Source: Erysipelotrichaceae bacterium (GTDB taxonomy: Bacteria; Bacillota_I; Bacilli_A; RFN20; CAG-826). Taken from it: DNA of 64,000 nt. The position numbers and the translations under genes are program-made. Below the pieces are notes generated by a model. It searched no databases and was not told the DNA's origin. It saw nothing but the letters and a program-made list of their open reading frames with translations. Positions 35,927 through 45,084 of the stretch are shown piece after piece (the stretch's first letter is position 1; each line of letters opens with the position of its first letter). Where the stretch lies: positions 87,602 through 151,601 of the forward strand of contig SVBB01000004.1 of NCBI GenBank assembly GCA_015059105.1, read 5' to 3'.

Positions 35927-35968
35927 TGTAACACATTGTTTTACAACCTGCAACACATTGTTTTGCAA
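35927..35968. promoter_or_regulatory. Tandem operator repeats of the RelBE-like pair
   Basis: TGTAACACATTGTTTTACAA (35927-35946) and TGCAACACATTGTTTTGCAA (35949-35968) differ at two positions, the two changes being compensatory ends of an inverted repeat (TGTAA/TTACA versus TGCAA/TTGCA). They overlap the expected promoter. Confidence 0.6.
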
Positions 35969-35991
35969 AAATAAAAGACCCATAAGGGTCT
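35966..35991 (-). terminator. Terminator after guaA
   Basis: AGACCC-TTAT-GGGTCT followed by TTTATTTTT on the minus strand. Confidence 0.8.
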
Positions 35992-36015
35992 AGTATTTTA
36001 TAATTTATTGGTTTA

Positions 36016-36993
36016 TTATTCCCATTCAATAGTAGCGACTGGTTTTGGTGAAATATCGTATAAAACTCTATTAACGCCTTTGACTTCATTTAAAATACGA
36101 TCGGTCACTCTTGCTAAGAATTTGTAATCGAGTGGTTCAATTGACGCACTGGTGGCATCAATGGAGTTAACCGCTCTAATAACAACAGGCCAATCATAAG
36201 TTCTCTTATTATCTTTGATACCAGTGGATTTAAAATCTGGGATGATGGTGAAATACTGCCATACTTTACCTTCTAATCCTTCTTTTGCAAATTCTTCTCT
36301 TAAAATTGCATCAGATTCTCTAACTGCTTCAAGTCTATCGCGAGTAATCGCGCCGACACATCTTACACCAAGACCTGGTCCTGGGAATGGTTGTCTATAA
36401 ACCATATTATGTGGTAAACCAAGCGCTTCACCCACTACTCTTACTTCGTCTTTATAAAGGAATTTGACTGGTTCTACTAATTCAAAATTGAGTTCTGGTG
36501 GTAATCCGCCAACATTATGATGTGCTTTAATACCGTGGCTTTCTAAGATATCTGGATAGATAGTTCCTTGGCCTAAGAAAGAAATACCATCTAATTTTTT
36601 AGCTTCTTCTGCGAAGACATCGATGAAGATCTTACCAATGATTTTTCTTTTTCTTTCAGGTTCATCAACACCTGCTAAAGCATCTAAGAATCTATCGACT
36701 GCATCGACATAGATGAGATTAGCACCGAGTTCTTCTTTGAAAACTCTGATGACTTGTTCTGGTTCACCTTTACGTAGTAAACCATGATTGACGTGAACAC
36801 AAACTAGGTTGTTACCAATCGCTTTGATCAATAAAGCAGCACAGACAGAAGAGTCAACACCACCACTAAGGGCTAATAAGACTTTCTTGTCGCCAACTTG
36901 TTCACGAATCGCTTTTACTTGTTCATCAATAAAAGCCTTTGCTAATTCTGGCGTGTTAATTCTCGCCATATTAGGATCGCGTAATTCTGACAT
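36016..36993 (-). CDS. guaA: GMP synthase, ATP pyrophosphatase part only
   Basis: 325 residues against about 515 for the usual bacterial enzyme. The PP-loop LLALSGGVDSSVCAALL lies near residue 45, followed by the dimerisation domain ending VATIEWE. The N-terminal glutamine amidotransferase domain is absent, and the ORF has its own AGGAGGA ribosome binding site, so this is not a fragment. It should make GMP from XMP with ammonia, or need a separate glutaminase subunit as in archaea. Last gene of the guanine-controlled transporter cluster. Confidence 0.9.
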   Translation of the reverse strand: MSELRDPNMARINTPELAKAFIDEQVKAIREQVGDKKVLLALSGGVDSSVCAALLIKAIGNNLVCVHVNHGLLRKGEPEQVIRVFKEELGANLIYVDAVDRFLDALAGVDEPERKRKIIGKIFIDVFAEEAKKLDGISFLGQGTIYPDILESHGIKAHHNVGGLPPELNFELVEPVKFLYKDEVRVVGEALGLPHNMVYRQPFPGPGLGVRCVGAITRDRLEAVRESDAILREEFAKEGLEGKVWQYFTIIPDFKSTGIKDNKRTYDWPVVIRAVNSIDATSASIEPLDYKFLARVTDRILNEVKGVNRVLYDISPKPVATIEWE

Positions 36994-37018
36994 ATATATA
37001 TCCTCCTAATGAAAGTAA

Positions 37019-37999
37019 TTACCTATCTTCACGGAAATAAGTGATTCCGAGCCCAGCCGGTGGTTGAGCATTCTTTTTATTAAATATACTTGTTAACACT
37101 AAGACTAAGATTGTTGCGACATATGGCACCATCGCAAAGATTTGTTTTTCCACAGATCCGATTGATAAGAAATTTGGCAAAACTTGCAACGCACCGAAAA
37201 GTAGAGAAGCAAAAATACATACTGATGGTTTCCACATGGAGAAGATAACTAACGAAAGAGCTAACCAACCAAAGCTATCAACCGCATCTTTTGCGTTAAA
37301 CATCCCTTTATAAAGATCCATTTCAAGAGCCATACCGCCAAGTCCAGCAATCGCCGCGCCAACAATAGTTGCGACATAACGATATTGGTCGACATTAATA
37401 CCAGCAGCATCAGCAGCGGCAGGATTTTCTCCACACGCTCTTAAATTGAGGCCGATTCTTGTTCTAGAGATAAAGACGGCAGTAACAACAGCGATAATAA
37501 TCGCGAGATATGTAAATAATGATTGTGAGAGGAATATTTCACCAAACCAGTTGCCGTTCCAGTTAAAATCATTAGAGATGAATAATGACTGAATCATTAA
37601 TCCAGCTTCTGCCATTCTCGTTCCAGGTATTAAACCAATAAAATAACATGATAAACCTACTCCAAAAGTTGTAATAGTTAATCCTGTCACATTGTGATTA
37701 CATTTTAAAGTAACAGTAAAAAATGAGAATAATAGACCACCAATAGAGGCAAATAGCATCGCGAATATCATTGGCATGAATAAGACCATAAAGCCATTAA
37801 GAGCAGCTTCACCAATTGCGTCTAAATATATTCTTTCTCCAATAATCCCACCTAAGGCTCCAAGATACATAATACCAGGAATACCCATATTGAGGTGTCC
37901 ACTTTTTTCAGTGATAGTTTCTCCAGTTGACCCGAAGATGAAAACAGTAGCAAATTTAATCGCTCTAGCAAGGAAGCCAACAAAAATAGTACCAGTCAT
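37019..37999 (-). CDS. Nucleoside ABC transporter permease (second)
   Basis: 326 residues, about nine membrane segments of the BPD_transp_2 family. The core GLNLRACGENPAAADAAGI and VDQYRYVATIVGAAIAGLGG is the NupQ/YufQ signature. Forms the channel with the permease encoded 2 bp upstream. The C-terminus is cytoplasmic. Confidence 0.88.
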   Translation of the reverse strand: MTGTIFVGFLARAIKFATVFIFGSTGETITEKSGHLNMGIPGIMYLGALGGIIGERIYLDAIGEAALNGFMVLFMPMIFAMLFASIGGLLFSFFTVTLKCNHNVTGLTITTFGVGLSCYFIGLIPGTRMAEAGLMIQSLFISNDFNWNGNWFGEIFLSQSLFTYLAIIIAVVTAVFISRTRIGLNLRACGENPAAADAAGINVDQYRYVATIVGAAIAGLGGMALEMDLYKGMFNAKDAVDSFGWLALSLVIFSMWKPSVCIFASLLFGALQVLPNFLSIGSVEKQIFAMVPYVATILVLVLTSIFNKKNAQPPAGLGITYFREDR

Positions 38000-38001
38000 A
38001 A

Positions 38002-39246
38002 TTATTTAGCCTCCTTTTTCTCGGAATCTGTTTCTTTTGTTTCTTCTATTAAAGGAGATTCGATTTCTTCTAGCTTCTCTTCTTTAACCTCATTTATTTC
38101 CATATTATTTGTGGTGTTATTTGCATTAACAAAAGCAATTTCTTGGTTATTATGAACTTCTTTGTCTTTTTTCATAATTTTATAATTGACAAAGAATTCT
38201 GAAGCGATGACTACTAAGAAGAACATTCCTGTGACAATCGCAGAGAAATCAGTGGAATTCATCGCCATATAACTTGCGGCGTGTCTACTACCGCACTGGA
38301 ATATACCAACTAAGAAAGAATATAAAATCATTTGACCTGGTTGGAATCCTCCTAGCCAAGCGATTAATACTCCGGTAAAGCCTCTACCATCTGCAAGACC
38401 AGTTGATAAAGTATGATGATGACCAGCGACGAGTAAGAATCCAACTAAACCACAAATCGCACCAGAGAGAATCATTGTTCTAATGATGACTTTTTTCACA
38501 TTAATACCAACATATCTAGCAGTGTTAACTGATTCTCCAACAACCGCGAGTTCATATCCATGTTTAGTTTTCTTTAAATAAACGATCATCAAGGTGACAA
38601 CGATGACAACAACGATGATATTAAATAAATATTTGATTCCGAAAATGCTTGGTAAAGAAGCATTAGTAAGACGTCCAAAAACTTGCGTGCCACTTGGAAC
38701 CCAAACATTAATTAATAAAGCAATTAACGCCATTGCAACATAATTCATCATCAAAGTAAATAATGTTTCATTGGTATTAAAAAATGCTTTAAATATCGCA
38801 GGAATAACCGCCCATATAATACCTGCTAGTATTGATAATACTAGACATAGAATAATAACTAATGCATCACTAGTGCCTGCCATAAATTTTGATATAGCGG
38901 CAGTCACTAAACAGCCCACTAAAATTTGTCCTTCACCACCGATATTCCAAAAGCGCATTTTAAAGGCTGGAGCAAGAGCAAATGCAACGAGCAATAATAG
39001 ACCAACAGTCTCCAAAAATTCAAATAATATTTCTAAATCGCTAGGATCAAAAACACCGAGGAACATCTCTTTATAAAATGTTCCAAAAGAACCCGGTCTA
39101 AAAATAGTACATATCAAACCAGCTAATAGGAATGCAGCTAAAAAGCCAGCAATTTTAATCAACCAATATTGTTTTTTAGGAGTGTCTAACCTTTTAACAA
39201 CATGGAAAGGTAAGGAAAAACGTTTTTTTGTTTCCGCTAAACGCAT
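38002..39246 (-). CDS. Nucleoside ABC transporter permease (first)
   Basis: 414 residues. The NupP-type core holds RFWNIGGEGQILVG, NYVAMALIALLINVWV and GYELAVVGESVNTARYVGI. An extra C-terminal hydrophilic tail of about 60 residues, acidic and Glu/Lys-rich, is not typical. Overlaps the ATPase stop by one base. Confidence 0.88.
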   Translation of the reverse strand: MRLAETKKRFSLPFHVVKRLDTPKKQYWLIKIAGFLAAFLLAGLICTIFRPGSFGTFYKEMFLGVFDPSDLEILFEFLETVGLLLLVAFALAPAFKMRFWNIGGEGQILVGCLVTAAISKFMAGTSDALVIILCLVLSILAGIIWAVIPAIFKAFFNTNETLFTLMMNYVAMALIALLINVWVPSGTQVFGRLTNASLPSIFGIKYLFNIIVVVIVVTLMIVYLKKTKHGYELAVVGESVNTARYVGINVKKVIIRTMILSGAICGLVGFLLVAGHHHTLSTGLADGRGFTGVLIAWLGGFQPGQMILYSFLVGIFQCGSRHAASYMAMNSTDFSAIVTGMFFLVVIASEFFVNYKIMKKDKEVHNNQEIAFVNANNTTNNMEINEVKEEKLEEIESPLIEETKETDSEKKEAK

Positions 39247-41084
39247 TATTGAGCCCTCCCTTTGGTCATGAGTAAACCGATTTCTTCTTTGCTCACCACT
39301 TTTGGATCAACAATGCCTGCTAATTTACCACTACTAAGCACCATGATGCGATCGCATAAAGCCATTAAAACATCGAGATCTTCGCCGACGAAAAGCACAG
39401 CGACACCTTTTTCTTTTTGTTTATTGAGCAAATCATATATTAAATATGAGGAATTGATATCAAGACCTCTAACCGGATAAGCCGCCATAAAGACTTTTGG
39501 GGAAGAAGATATTTCTCTACCCACTAAAACTTTTTGAATATTGCCGCCTGAAAGTTTTCTAACCTGTGTATGAACGTCAGGAGTTACAACTTCCAAATCT
39601 TTAACGATTGTATTCGCGAGCTCTTCAGGTTTTTTTCTATTTAAGAAAATACCAGGACCTTTTCTAAAGCTTCTAAGCATCATGTTATCTGTTAAATCCA
39701 TGCTTCCCACAAGTCCCATACCAAGTCTATCTTCTGGAACGAATGATAATTTGATACCTAAATCTCTAATTTCAAGTGGGGTTTTATTTTTTAAATCGAT
39801 GACTTCATCTTCATAGAAGATAACTTCTTCATTATTCACCATTTTGATAATGTCTTTTTTTGATTTTCCAGATAAATCTAGTTTATTACCGTTTTTATCG
39901 TGGAAATATCCTTGTGTAGACATTTCTTTAATCTGTTTTGGACTATGATGGAATAAAGTAACTGGTTTTTCTTTCTTTGGATTATGGAAAATCATTTCTC
40001 CAGTTTTATATTTACGCAAACCTGCAATCGCGTCTAATAATTCTTTTTGACCGCTTCCAGATATGCCGGCAACACCTAAAATTTGACCACTTTTTAAAAC
40101 AAATGAAATGTCATCTAATGCTAAGGAATGGTCTAGATTTTCCACTGTCAAATTATTGATATAAAGACGATTTGGAGTGTCACTTAATGTATTTCTAGTG
40201 ATTTTAAGGTCAACTTTTCTACCCACCATCATATCGGTGAGTTCTTTTTCATTAGTTTCACTAGTATTGACAGTGCCGATATATTCACCTTTACGAAGAA
40301 CGACTACTTGGTCTGATATCTCCATGACCTCATTTAATTTATGAGTGATGATGATAACAGTTTTACCCGCTTCTTTCATGTTTCTTAAAACATCAAATAA
40401 CCCTTTTATTTCTTGTGGGGTTAAAACTGCAGTTGGCTCATCGAGAATGAGAATATCGATACCACGATATAAAGCTTTTACTATTTCTAATGTTTGTTTT
40501 TGACTAACAGACATATCATAAACTTTTTGATAAGGATCAACCTTAAATCCATACTTGCTACAGATATTTTCAATACGTTCTGCGGCACCAGGAATATTAT
40601 ATCCACGGCTTCTTCTCACGTAACGCCTATATCTTTTGATATTAGCTTTCGCTTTTTCAATGCCTTCGGCATCACCTTTTTGGGTGGCTTCCGCAAGCAT
40701 CTTTTTATATTTTTCAATACGTTCTAAGCCTTTTTCTTTTTGGTCTTTATTAAAGAGTTTATAGTCTTGTTTTGTTAATCCTAATAAAACATTTTCTGTC
40801 GCGGTGAAAACATCCACTAATTTGAAGTGTTGATGAATCATACCGATGCGGTATTTATATGCATCTCTTGGAGAATTGATTTCGGCTTCTTCTTCATTGA
40901 TATATAATTTTCCAGCATCTTGTTTATAAATGCCTGCTATCATATTCATCAAAGTTGTTTTGCCTGAACCATTTTCACCTAAAATAGAATAAATCTTCCC
41001 CTCTTCTAGAGCGAAAGACACGTCATGGTTAGCAACAACCTTACCGAATGTTTTAGTAATGTTTTCAAATCTAATCGCGTTCAT
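39246..41084 (-). CDS. Nucleoside ABC transporter ATPase (double domain)
   Basis: 612 residues; NupO-type proteins are near 510. Domain 1 has Walker A GENGSGKTT (37-44), signature MSVSQKQ (about 191) and Walker B ILILDEPTA. Domain 2 has the degenerate GISGSGQKE and the signature LSGGNIQKVLVG. Two insertions explain the length: a charged helical one at about 104-166 and another at about 370-440. The ATG lies 6 nt after TATAAT, with no ribosome binding site. Confidence 0.88.
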   Translation of the reverse strand: MNAIRFENITKTFGKVVANHDVSFALEEGKIYSILGENGSGKTTLMNMIAGIYKQDAGKLYINEEEAEINSPRDAYKYRIGMIHQHFKLVDVFTATENVLLGLTKQDYKLFNKDQKEKGLERIEKYKKMLAEATQKGDAEGIEKAKANIKRYRRYVRRSRGYNIPGAAERIENICSKYGFKVDPYQKVYDMSVSQKQTLEIVKALYRGIDILILDEPTAVLTPQEIKGLFDVLRNMKEAGKTVIIITHKLNEVMEISDQVVVLRKGEYIGTVNTSETNEKELTDMMVGRKVDLKITRNTLSDTPNRLYINNLTVENLDHSLALDDISFVLKSGQILGVAGISGSGQKELLDAIAGLRKYKTGEMIFHNPKKEKPVTLFHHSPKQIKEMSTQGYFHDKNGNKLDLSGKSKKDIIKMVNNEEVIFYEDEVIDLKNKTPLEIRDLGIKLSFVPEDRLGMGLVGSMDLTDNMMLRSFRKGPGIFLNRKKPEELANTIVKDLEVVTPDVHTQVRKLSGGNIQKVLVGREISSSPKVFMAAYPVRGLDINSSYLIYDLLNKQKEKGVAVLFVGEDLDVLMALCDRIMVLSSGKLAGIVDPKVVSKEEIGLLMTKGRAQ

Positions 41085-41096
41085 AAATTCATTATA
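41085..41096 (-). promoter_or_regulatory. ABC ATPase promoter, leaderless geometry
   Basis: The minus strand reads TATAAT-GAATTT-ATG, box at 41091-41096. It lies just after the bmp terminator and gives the last four genes of the cluster a start independent of the riboswitch. Confidence 0.6.
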
Positions 41097-41108
41097 TTTT
41101 ATTTAGAA

Positions 41109-41151
41109 TAAAAAAAGAAGAAGACTTGCTGACCATACGATCAGCAAGTCT
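41109..41151 (-). terminator. Terminator after the nucleoside-binding lipoprotein
   Basis: Eleven-pair stem AGACTTGCTGA/TCAGCAAGTCT followed by TCTTCTTTTTTT on the minus strand. It would raise the amount of binding protein over the membrane parts. Confidence 0.85.
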
Positions 41152-41160
41152 TTAGTTTAA

Positions 41161-42492
41161 TTAGTTGCTCTTTGGTAAGTTGATACCATCGATGTTGAGA
41201 TCGAAATATGGAGCAGAGCATTCGACTGATTCATCGAAATAAGTGATTTGTTGTCCTAAAGCGTTAGTGAATGTTTTAATAACTTCAGTATCGCCTTTGA
41301 AATCGCCATCAGTATCTGCTTGATAAGTAGTGACTTTCTTACCATCAACTGTGAAAGTGGCAGTATCGAAAACTTTGACATCACCGCTCTTTAAGCCAGC
41401 TTCCATACTGGCGAAGAGTAATTTGGCTTGCGCAAGGTATTCAACTTTTCTTTCGGCTGAAACTTTCTTTAAAACATTGTCCCAGTTGACATTATATTGA
41501 ACGGAATCAGTTGATAATGTACCAGTCCAGTTGTTATTTTTCTCACCGTCAATGGCTTTGCCTTCATATAAAGCGTTAACAACAGCTTGGTAATATGGAG
41601 CCCAGTTGATACGACTATAAGCTAAATAAGTGTTTGGACAATCAGTGGTTGTTTCAATGTTATAAGTAACATTTGGAATATTATTCTTTTCACATTCACC
41701 TGGTGCGCCCTTGGAGTCAGCGTGTTGAGAAACTAATTTAGCACCACCAGTGATTAAGGCTTTAGCAGCACTAGTTTCTGCATCTGGAGAATACCAGGAG
41801 TTAGTGAATTGGACATCCATTGTGACGTCAGAAGCATCGAAACCGACATGGCTAACAGCGGATCTAACACCTAAGAACCAAGCAGTATAACCAGATTTAA
41901 CTTCCGCATATGGGAAAGCACCGACATAACCGAGTTTAGTGGCTGGGAATTTTGGATGAGCATCCATATTGATTGATTCAGTAACAGTATTTGTATAGTC
42001 AAGAACTAATCTTAATCCAGCGGCATAACCAGCTAAGAATCTACCTTCATAGATAGAAGCAAAGGCGTTATGATAATTTGCTAATTTAGCAGTTTTGGCA
42101 TTAGTACCAGTTGCGTGGCAGAATTGAACAGTTGGCCAATCTTTAGCAGCTTGTAACATATAATCTTGATGACCAAAGGAATCAGCAAAGATGACGTTAC
42201 AGCCTTTTTTAACTAAGTCTTTAGCGGCATCATAGCAGTGTTCGTCTTCAGCAACACCAGTTAATAAACAATCTTGAGAAAATTGAACTTTTCCACCTAA
42301 TGCTTTGACAGCTTCGCCTAAAGCATCAATAAAGTTCTTATCATAAGTGGAAGAAGAATCGTGTAAGCAGATTAAACCGATTTTGACAGGTTGACCTTTA
42401 ACATATTCGGCACCTTTGACACTTCCACATCCAGTTAAGCCCGCTAATAAGGCGACACTAGATAAAGATAAGAGTAATTTTGTTTTTTTCAT
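41161..42492 (-). CDS. Purine nucleoside-binding lipoprotein (BMP/PnrA family)
   Basis: 443 residues from the ATG at 42492, preceded by GAGGAGG; a longer frame from 42645 would lie in the riboswitch. Lipoprotein signal with lipobox LTGC, then the BMP fold (PVKIGLICLHDSSSTYDKNF, YEGRFLAGYAAGLRL). Captures nucleosides for the ABC transporter. Control by a guanine riboswitch supports a purine ligand. Confidence 0.9.
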   Translation of the reverse strand: MKKTKLLLSLSSVALLAGLTGCGSVKGAEYVKGQPVKIGLICLHDSSSTYDKNFIDALGEAVKALGGKVQFSQDCLLTGVAEDEHCYDAAKDLVKKGCNVIFADSFGHQDYMLQAAKDWPTVQFCHATGTNAKTAKLANYHNAFASIYEGRFLAGYAAGLRLVLDYTNTVTESINMDAHPKFPATKLGYVGAFPYAEVKSGYTAWFLGVRSAVSHVGFDASDVTMDVQFTNSWYSPDAETSAAKALITGGAKLVSQHADSKGAPGECEKNNIPNVTYNIETTTDCPNTYLAYSRINWAPYYQAVVNALYEGKAIDGEKNNNWTGTLSTDSVQYNVNWDNVLKKVSAERKVEYLAQAKLLFASMEAGLKSGDVKVFDTATFTVDGKKVTTYQADTDGDFKGDTEVIKTFTNALGQQITYFDESVECSAPYFDLNIDGINLPKSN

Positions 42493-42516
42493 TATTATTT
42501 TTTCCTCCTCTTTAAT

Positions 42517-42544
42517 GAAAAATGCTTCCTCGTAATTTGGAAGC
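42517..42544 (-). terminator. Expression-platform terminator of the guanine riboswitch
   Basis: GCTTCC-N9-GGAAGC then ATTTTTC on the minus strand, between the aptamer and the bmp start. Confidence 0.7.
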
Positions 42545-42599
42545 CTCTTTCTACAATATAAATTAGAGAATAACACAAACGGTCTATTGACTAATTTAA

Positions 42600-42662
42600 T
42601 TCGTAGTCCTAGATTATACGGTCTAGGGTAGAGACGACCCACCAATTAGGGAAATATACGAA
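42600..42662 (-). promoter_or_regulatory. Purine riboswitch aptamer, guanine type
   Basis: On the minus strand P1 pairs TTCGTA with TACGAA; P2 is CCC/GGG; J2/3 reads GTCGTCTCTACC; P3 is CTAG/CTAG; loops carry TTGG and ACCG for the loop-loop contact. The J3/1 base equivalent to position 74 of xpt is C (GGACTACGAA), the guanine/hypoxanthine form; adenine switches have U. It heads the nucleoside importer. Confidence 0.9.
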
Positions 42663-42789
42663 TCATCGATTTTCATCGACACACACATTATATATGCCTA
42701 AAATCTTTTTGCAATACCTAAAATAAAATTATTTTTAATACTTTTCACACGTTTATTATTAAAAAGGATATATTTATATATTTTGAGAT

Positions 42790-42816
42790 AAAAAAAGATT
42801 CAGCAAGACACTGAAC
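42790..42816 (-). terminator. Terminator after xpt
   Basis: TTCAG-N7-CTGAA then TCTTTTTTT on the minus strand. The rest of 42663-42789 is AT-rich and shows no other feature. Confidence 0.75.
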
Positions 42817-42835
42817 CTCATTTTCAATAAATAAT

Positions 42836-43402
42836 TTATTCGAAGACTGGAACGTTATTTTCAAATGCTTTGATACAGGCACCAGAAACTACTTTAATTC
42901 CTAGTTCTTCAATCTTCTTTCTTCCACCTTGGAATGACTTTTCCACTAATGCGGTTACCCCTACGACTTCCGCGCCTGCTTGTTTACAGATGTTAATCAG
43001 TCCTAAGGATGCTGCCCCACTAGCTAAGAAATCATCAGCGATTAAAATCTTTTCGCCTTTAGATAAGAATTTCTTATCCACTGTCACTTGATTGACATTA
43101 CCGTGAGTAAAAGAAGGAATTTCTTCGATATAACATGAAGATAAATCAACAGTTTTTGATTTTTCTTTCTTCGCGAAGACCATGTTAACGCCGTATTGTT
43201 CCGCTAAAGCAAAAGCATAGGGAAGTCCACTAGTGACAATAGTCAGCACTTTATCGACACATGGGAATTCTTTTTTAATCTCTTTCGCAATTTCGACCAT
43301 TAAAGGAACATCGACTTGATGGTTGATAATGGTATCAACTTTAATGATATCGTTATCTAAAATCCTCCCTTTTTGAAGGATTGCATCTTCTAAGATTTTC
43401 AT
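42836..43402 (-). CDS. xpt: Xanthine phosphoribosyltransferase
   Basis: 188 residues. Starts MKILEDAILQKGRILDNDIIKVD as in Firmicutes Xpt, with the PRPP motif ILIADDFLASGAAS. Converts xanthine to XMP, the substrate of the GMP synthase at 36016. Unlike in Bacillus, no purine riboswitch precedes it; it follows the DUF2188 gene by 6 bp. Confidence 0.92.
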   Translation of the reverse strand: MKILEDAILQKGRILDNDIIKVDTIINHQVDVPLMVEIAKEIKKEFPCVDKVLTIVTSGLPYAFALAEQYGVNMVFAKKEKSKTVDLSSCYIEEIPSFTHGNVNQVTVDKKFLSKGEKILIADDFLASGAASLGLINICKQAGAEVVGVTALVEKSFQGGRKKIEELGIKVVSGACIKAFENNVPVFE

Positions 43403-43408
43403 AAAAGA

Positions 43409-43642
43409 TTATTTCTTTTTGATCTTGCCTTTGTTTTGGCCTTTGGAATTATGGACGAGCATTTTGCCGTCTTGGTTTTTGGCCATTTCTTTTGTATAGG
43501 CAACTGCTTCTGCTTGTGTTTTGAAAAGTTTGATTGCTTTTTCTCCACCAGCGAATTTCACTGCCCACATTCCATCTTCTCTTTTCGCGACGTGATACAC
43601 TCTTGTACCATCTTTTAAATTTGGTTGTTTCTTTTCTGCCAT
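43409..43642 (-). CDS. DUF2188-like small protein
   Basis: 77 residues, basic. The pattern YHVAKREDGMWAVKFAGGEKAIKLF with a following Ala-rich helix (TQAEAVAYTKEMA) matches the DUF2188 fold; function unknown. Good ribosome binding site AAGGAGA. First gene of the xpt transcript. Confidence 0.75.
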   Translation of the reverse strand: MAEKKQPNLKDGTRVYHVAKREDGMWAVKFAGGEKAIKLFKTQAEAVAYTKEMAKNQDGKMLVHNSKGQNKGKIKKK

Positions 43643-43691
43643 AATTATTATCTCCTTAATTATTATTATATGAAAAAATAATTATTTTAGT

Positions 43692-43703
43692 TAAGATTAA
43701 TAT
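43692..43703 (+). promoter_or_regulatory. sdaA promoter, leaderless geometry
   Basis: TAAGAT (43692-43697), then TAATAT, then the ATG at 43704. No ribosome binding site. Confidence 0.45.
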
Positions 43704-44903
43704 ATGAAATCGATTAAAGAAATTTTCGTTGTTGGTCATGGACCATCCTCATCTCACACGATGGGGCCAGCAAACGCGACAGATTATATTCTTTCTAAAT
43801 ATCAAAATATCGAGGCAGTTAAAGTTATTTTACATGGTTCTTTAGCCTTAACTGGGAAAGGCCATTTAACTGATTATATCATCGATTTAAAACTCAAAAA
43901 TGTCCCCCATAAAATCATTTTTGATATGGAGAATAAGAAATTACCACATCCAAACACGATGGACTTTATCATCACTACTAAGGATGGGGAATTTAATGAA
44001 AGAATTCTTTCTATCGGTGGAGGAAGTATCAAGAAAGTTGATGAGGAATGTCTTGCCACTATTGATACATATCCACATAATACCTTAAAAGATATTCTTA
44101 ATTACTGTTCTATTAACTGCATATCATTAAGTGACTATGTCCTTAAATATGAAGGGGAAGATATTAAAAAATACCTTTCTCACATCATTCATGTGATGAC
44201 CACGACTGTTGTTAAAGGTATTAAAAAAGAAGGGGAACTACCTGGAGAATTACATATCAAAAGAAAAGCCAGAGATATGTATGATCGTTGGAGACATCTT
44301 GAGGATCCAATTTCTAAAAGAAATTATGAATTTATGATGGCTATTGCGGCAACTGCAACTAGTGAAGAAAATGCTTCAGGTGGTATAGTAGTCATCGCCC
44401 CAACATGTGGTAGTTCTGGTGTTATTCCAGGAGTGCTCGCGTATTTATTTGCAAGAAAAACTCCTTACGAAGATATCATTAAAGGACTAATGGTTGCTGG
44501 ACTAATCGGTCAGCTTTGTAAAACAAATGGTTCCATTTCAGGAGCGGAAGCAGGTTGCCAAGCCGAAATCGGCGTCGCTTGTGCGATGGGAGCGGCTCTT
44601 ATCGCTGCTGCTAGAGGGATGGAAAATCGAAAAATCGCCCAATGTGCCGAAATCGCTTTAGAGCATTCTTTGGGTCTTACATGCGATCCAGTAAAAGGGT
44701 ATGTACAAATTCCATGTATTGAAAGATGCGCGATGTTCGCTTTAAAAGCCAAAAATGCCTTTACTTTATCTAGGCTCATTCCATCTGAATACGGCAAAAT
44801 ATCTTTTGATGATTCTGTTAAGACGATGTTATCTACTGGTAAAGATATTCCTTCCGGATATAAAGAAACTTCTAAAAAAGGCTTATCGAAACTATTTGAA
44901 TAA
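43704..44903 (+). CDS. sdaA: L-serine ammonia-lyase, single-chain
   Basis: 399 residues with the beta domain (about 1-135, starting [20 protein letters not shown]) and alpha domain ([19 protein letters not shown]) in one chain. Fe-S cluster cysteines are in [16 protein letters not shown] and IPCIERC. It deaminates serine to pyruvate and ammonia and competes with CysE (55043) for serine. It is somewhat shorter than E. coli SdaA. Confidence 0.92.
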   Translation: MKSIKEIFVVGHGPSSSHTMGPANATDYILSKYQNIEAVKVILHGSLALTGKGHLTDYIIDLKLKNVPHKIIFDMENKKLPHPNTMDFIITTKDGEFNERILSIGGGSIKKVDEECLATIDTYPHNTLKDILNYCSINCISLSDYVLKYEGEDIKKYLSHIIHVMTTTVVKGIKKEGELPGELHIKRKARDMYDRWRHLEDPISKRNYEFMMAIAATATSEENASGGIVVIAPTCGSSGVIPGVLAYLFARKTPYEDIIKGLMVAGLIGQLCKTNGSISGAEAGCQAEIGVACAMGAALIAAARGMENRKIAQCAEIALEHSLGLTCDPVKGYVQIPCIERCAMFALKAKNAFTLSRLIPSEYGKISFDDSVKTMLSTGKDIPSGYKETSKKGLSKLFE

Positions 44904-45077
44904 AAAAACATCTCCGTCGAGATGTTGTACGCCAAGCAGGCCAGCCTATTTATGGAAGCGACTGGAACGTTAGAGGTCATCTATTAGCTTCCCCCTGCAT
45001 CGCTGTAGTGGTACTTAAACCATCCACCCTATGGCTAGGGTGCGCCGTGGTCGACAGCTGAATCTCCACCTTTGGCA
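44902..45077 (-). ncRNA. Structured RNA of unknown class, ~175 nt
   Basis: On the minus strand, promoter TTGATA (45106-45111), 17-bp spacer, TAAAAT (45083-45088). The predicted start is near 45077 and the RNA ends in a strong terminator (ACATCTC-GACG-GAGATGT, then seven T; 44902-44925). The 5' GCCAA can pair with TTGGC before the terminator (closing stem). Inside are ACCCTA-GCCA-TAGGGT (45026-45041) and GGAAGC/GCTTCC. GC content is clearly above the surroundings. I could not match it to 6S, SRP, tmRNA or RNase P. Confidence 0.6.
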
Positions 45078-45084
45078 GTTTTAT

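Noticed and set aside
42493..42645. N-terminal extension of the nucleoside-binding lipoprotein
   Set aside because: It would translate through the guanine riboswitch and terminator; the ATG at 42492 has GAGGAGG and begins a proper lipoprotein signal.
43620..43703. Purine riboswitch in front of the xpt transcript
   Set aside because: No CTACC core or P1 pairing was found in the short gap between the divergent genes.
44902..45077. SRP RNA, 6S, tmRNA or RNase P identity for the structured RNA
   Set aside because: The GGAAGGAAGCAGCC-type SRP core, the tmRNA ends and the RNase P cores are not present; 6S has too little primary signal to claim by eye.
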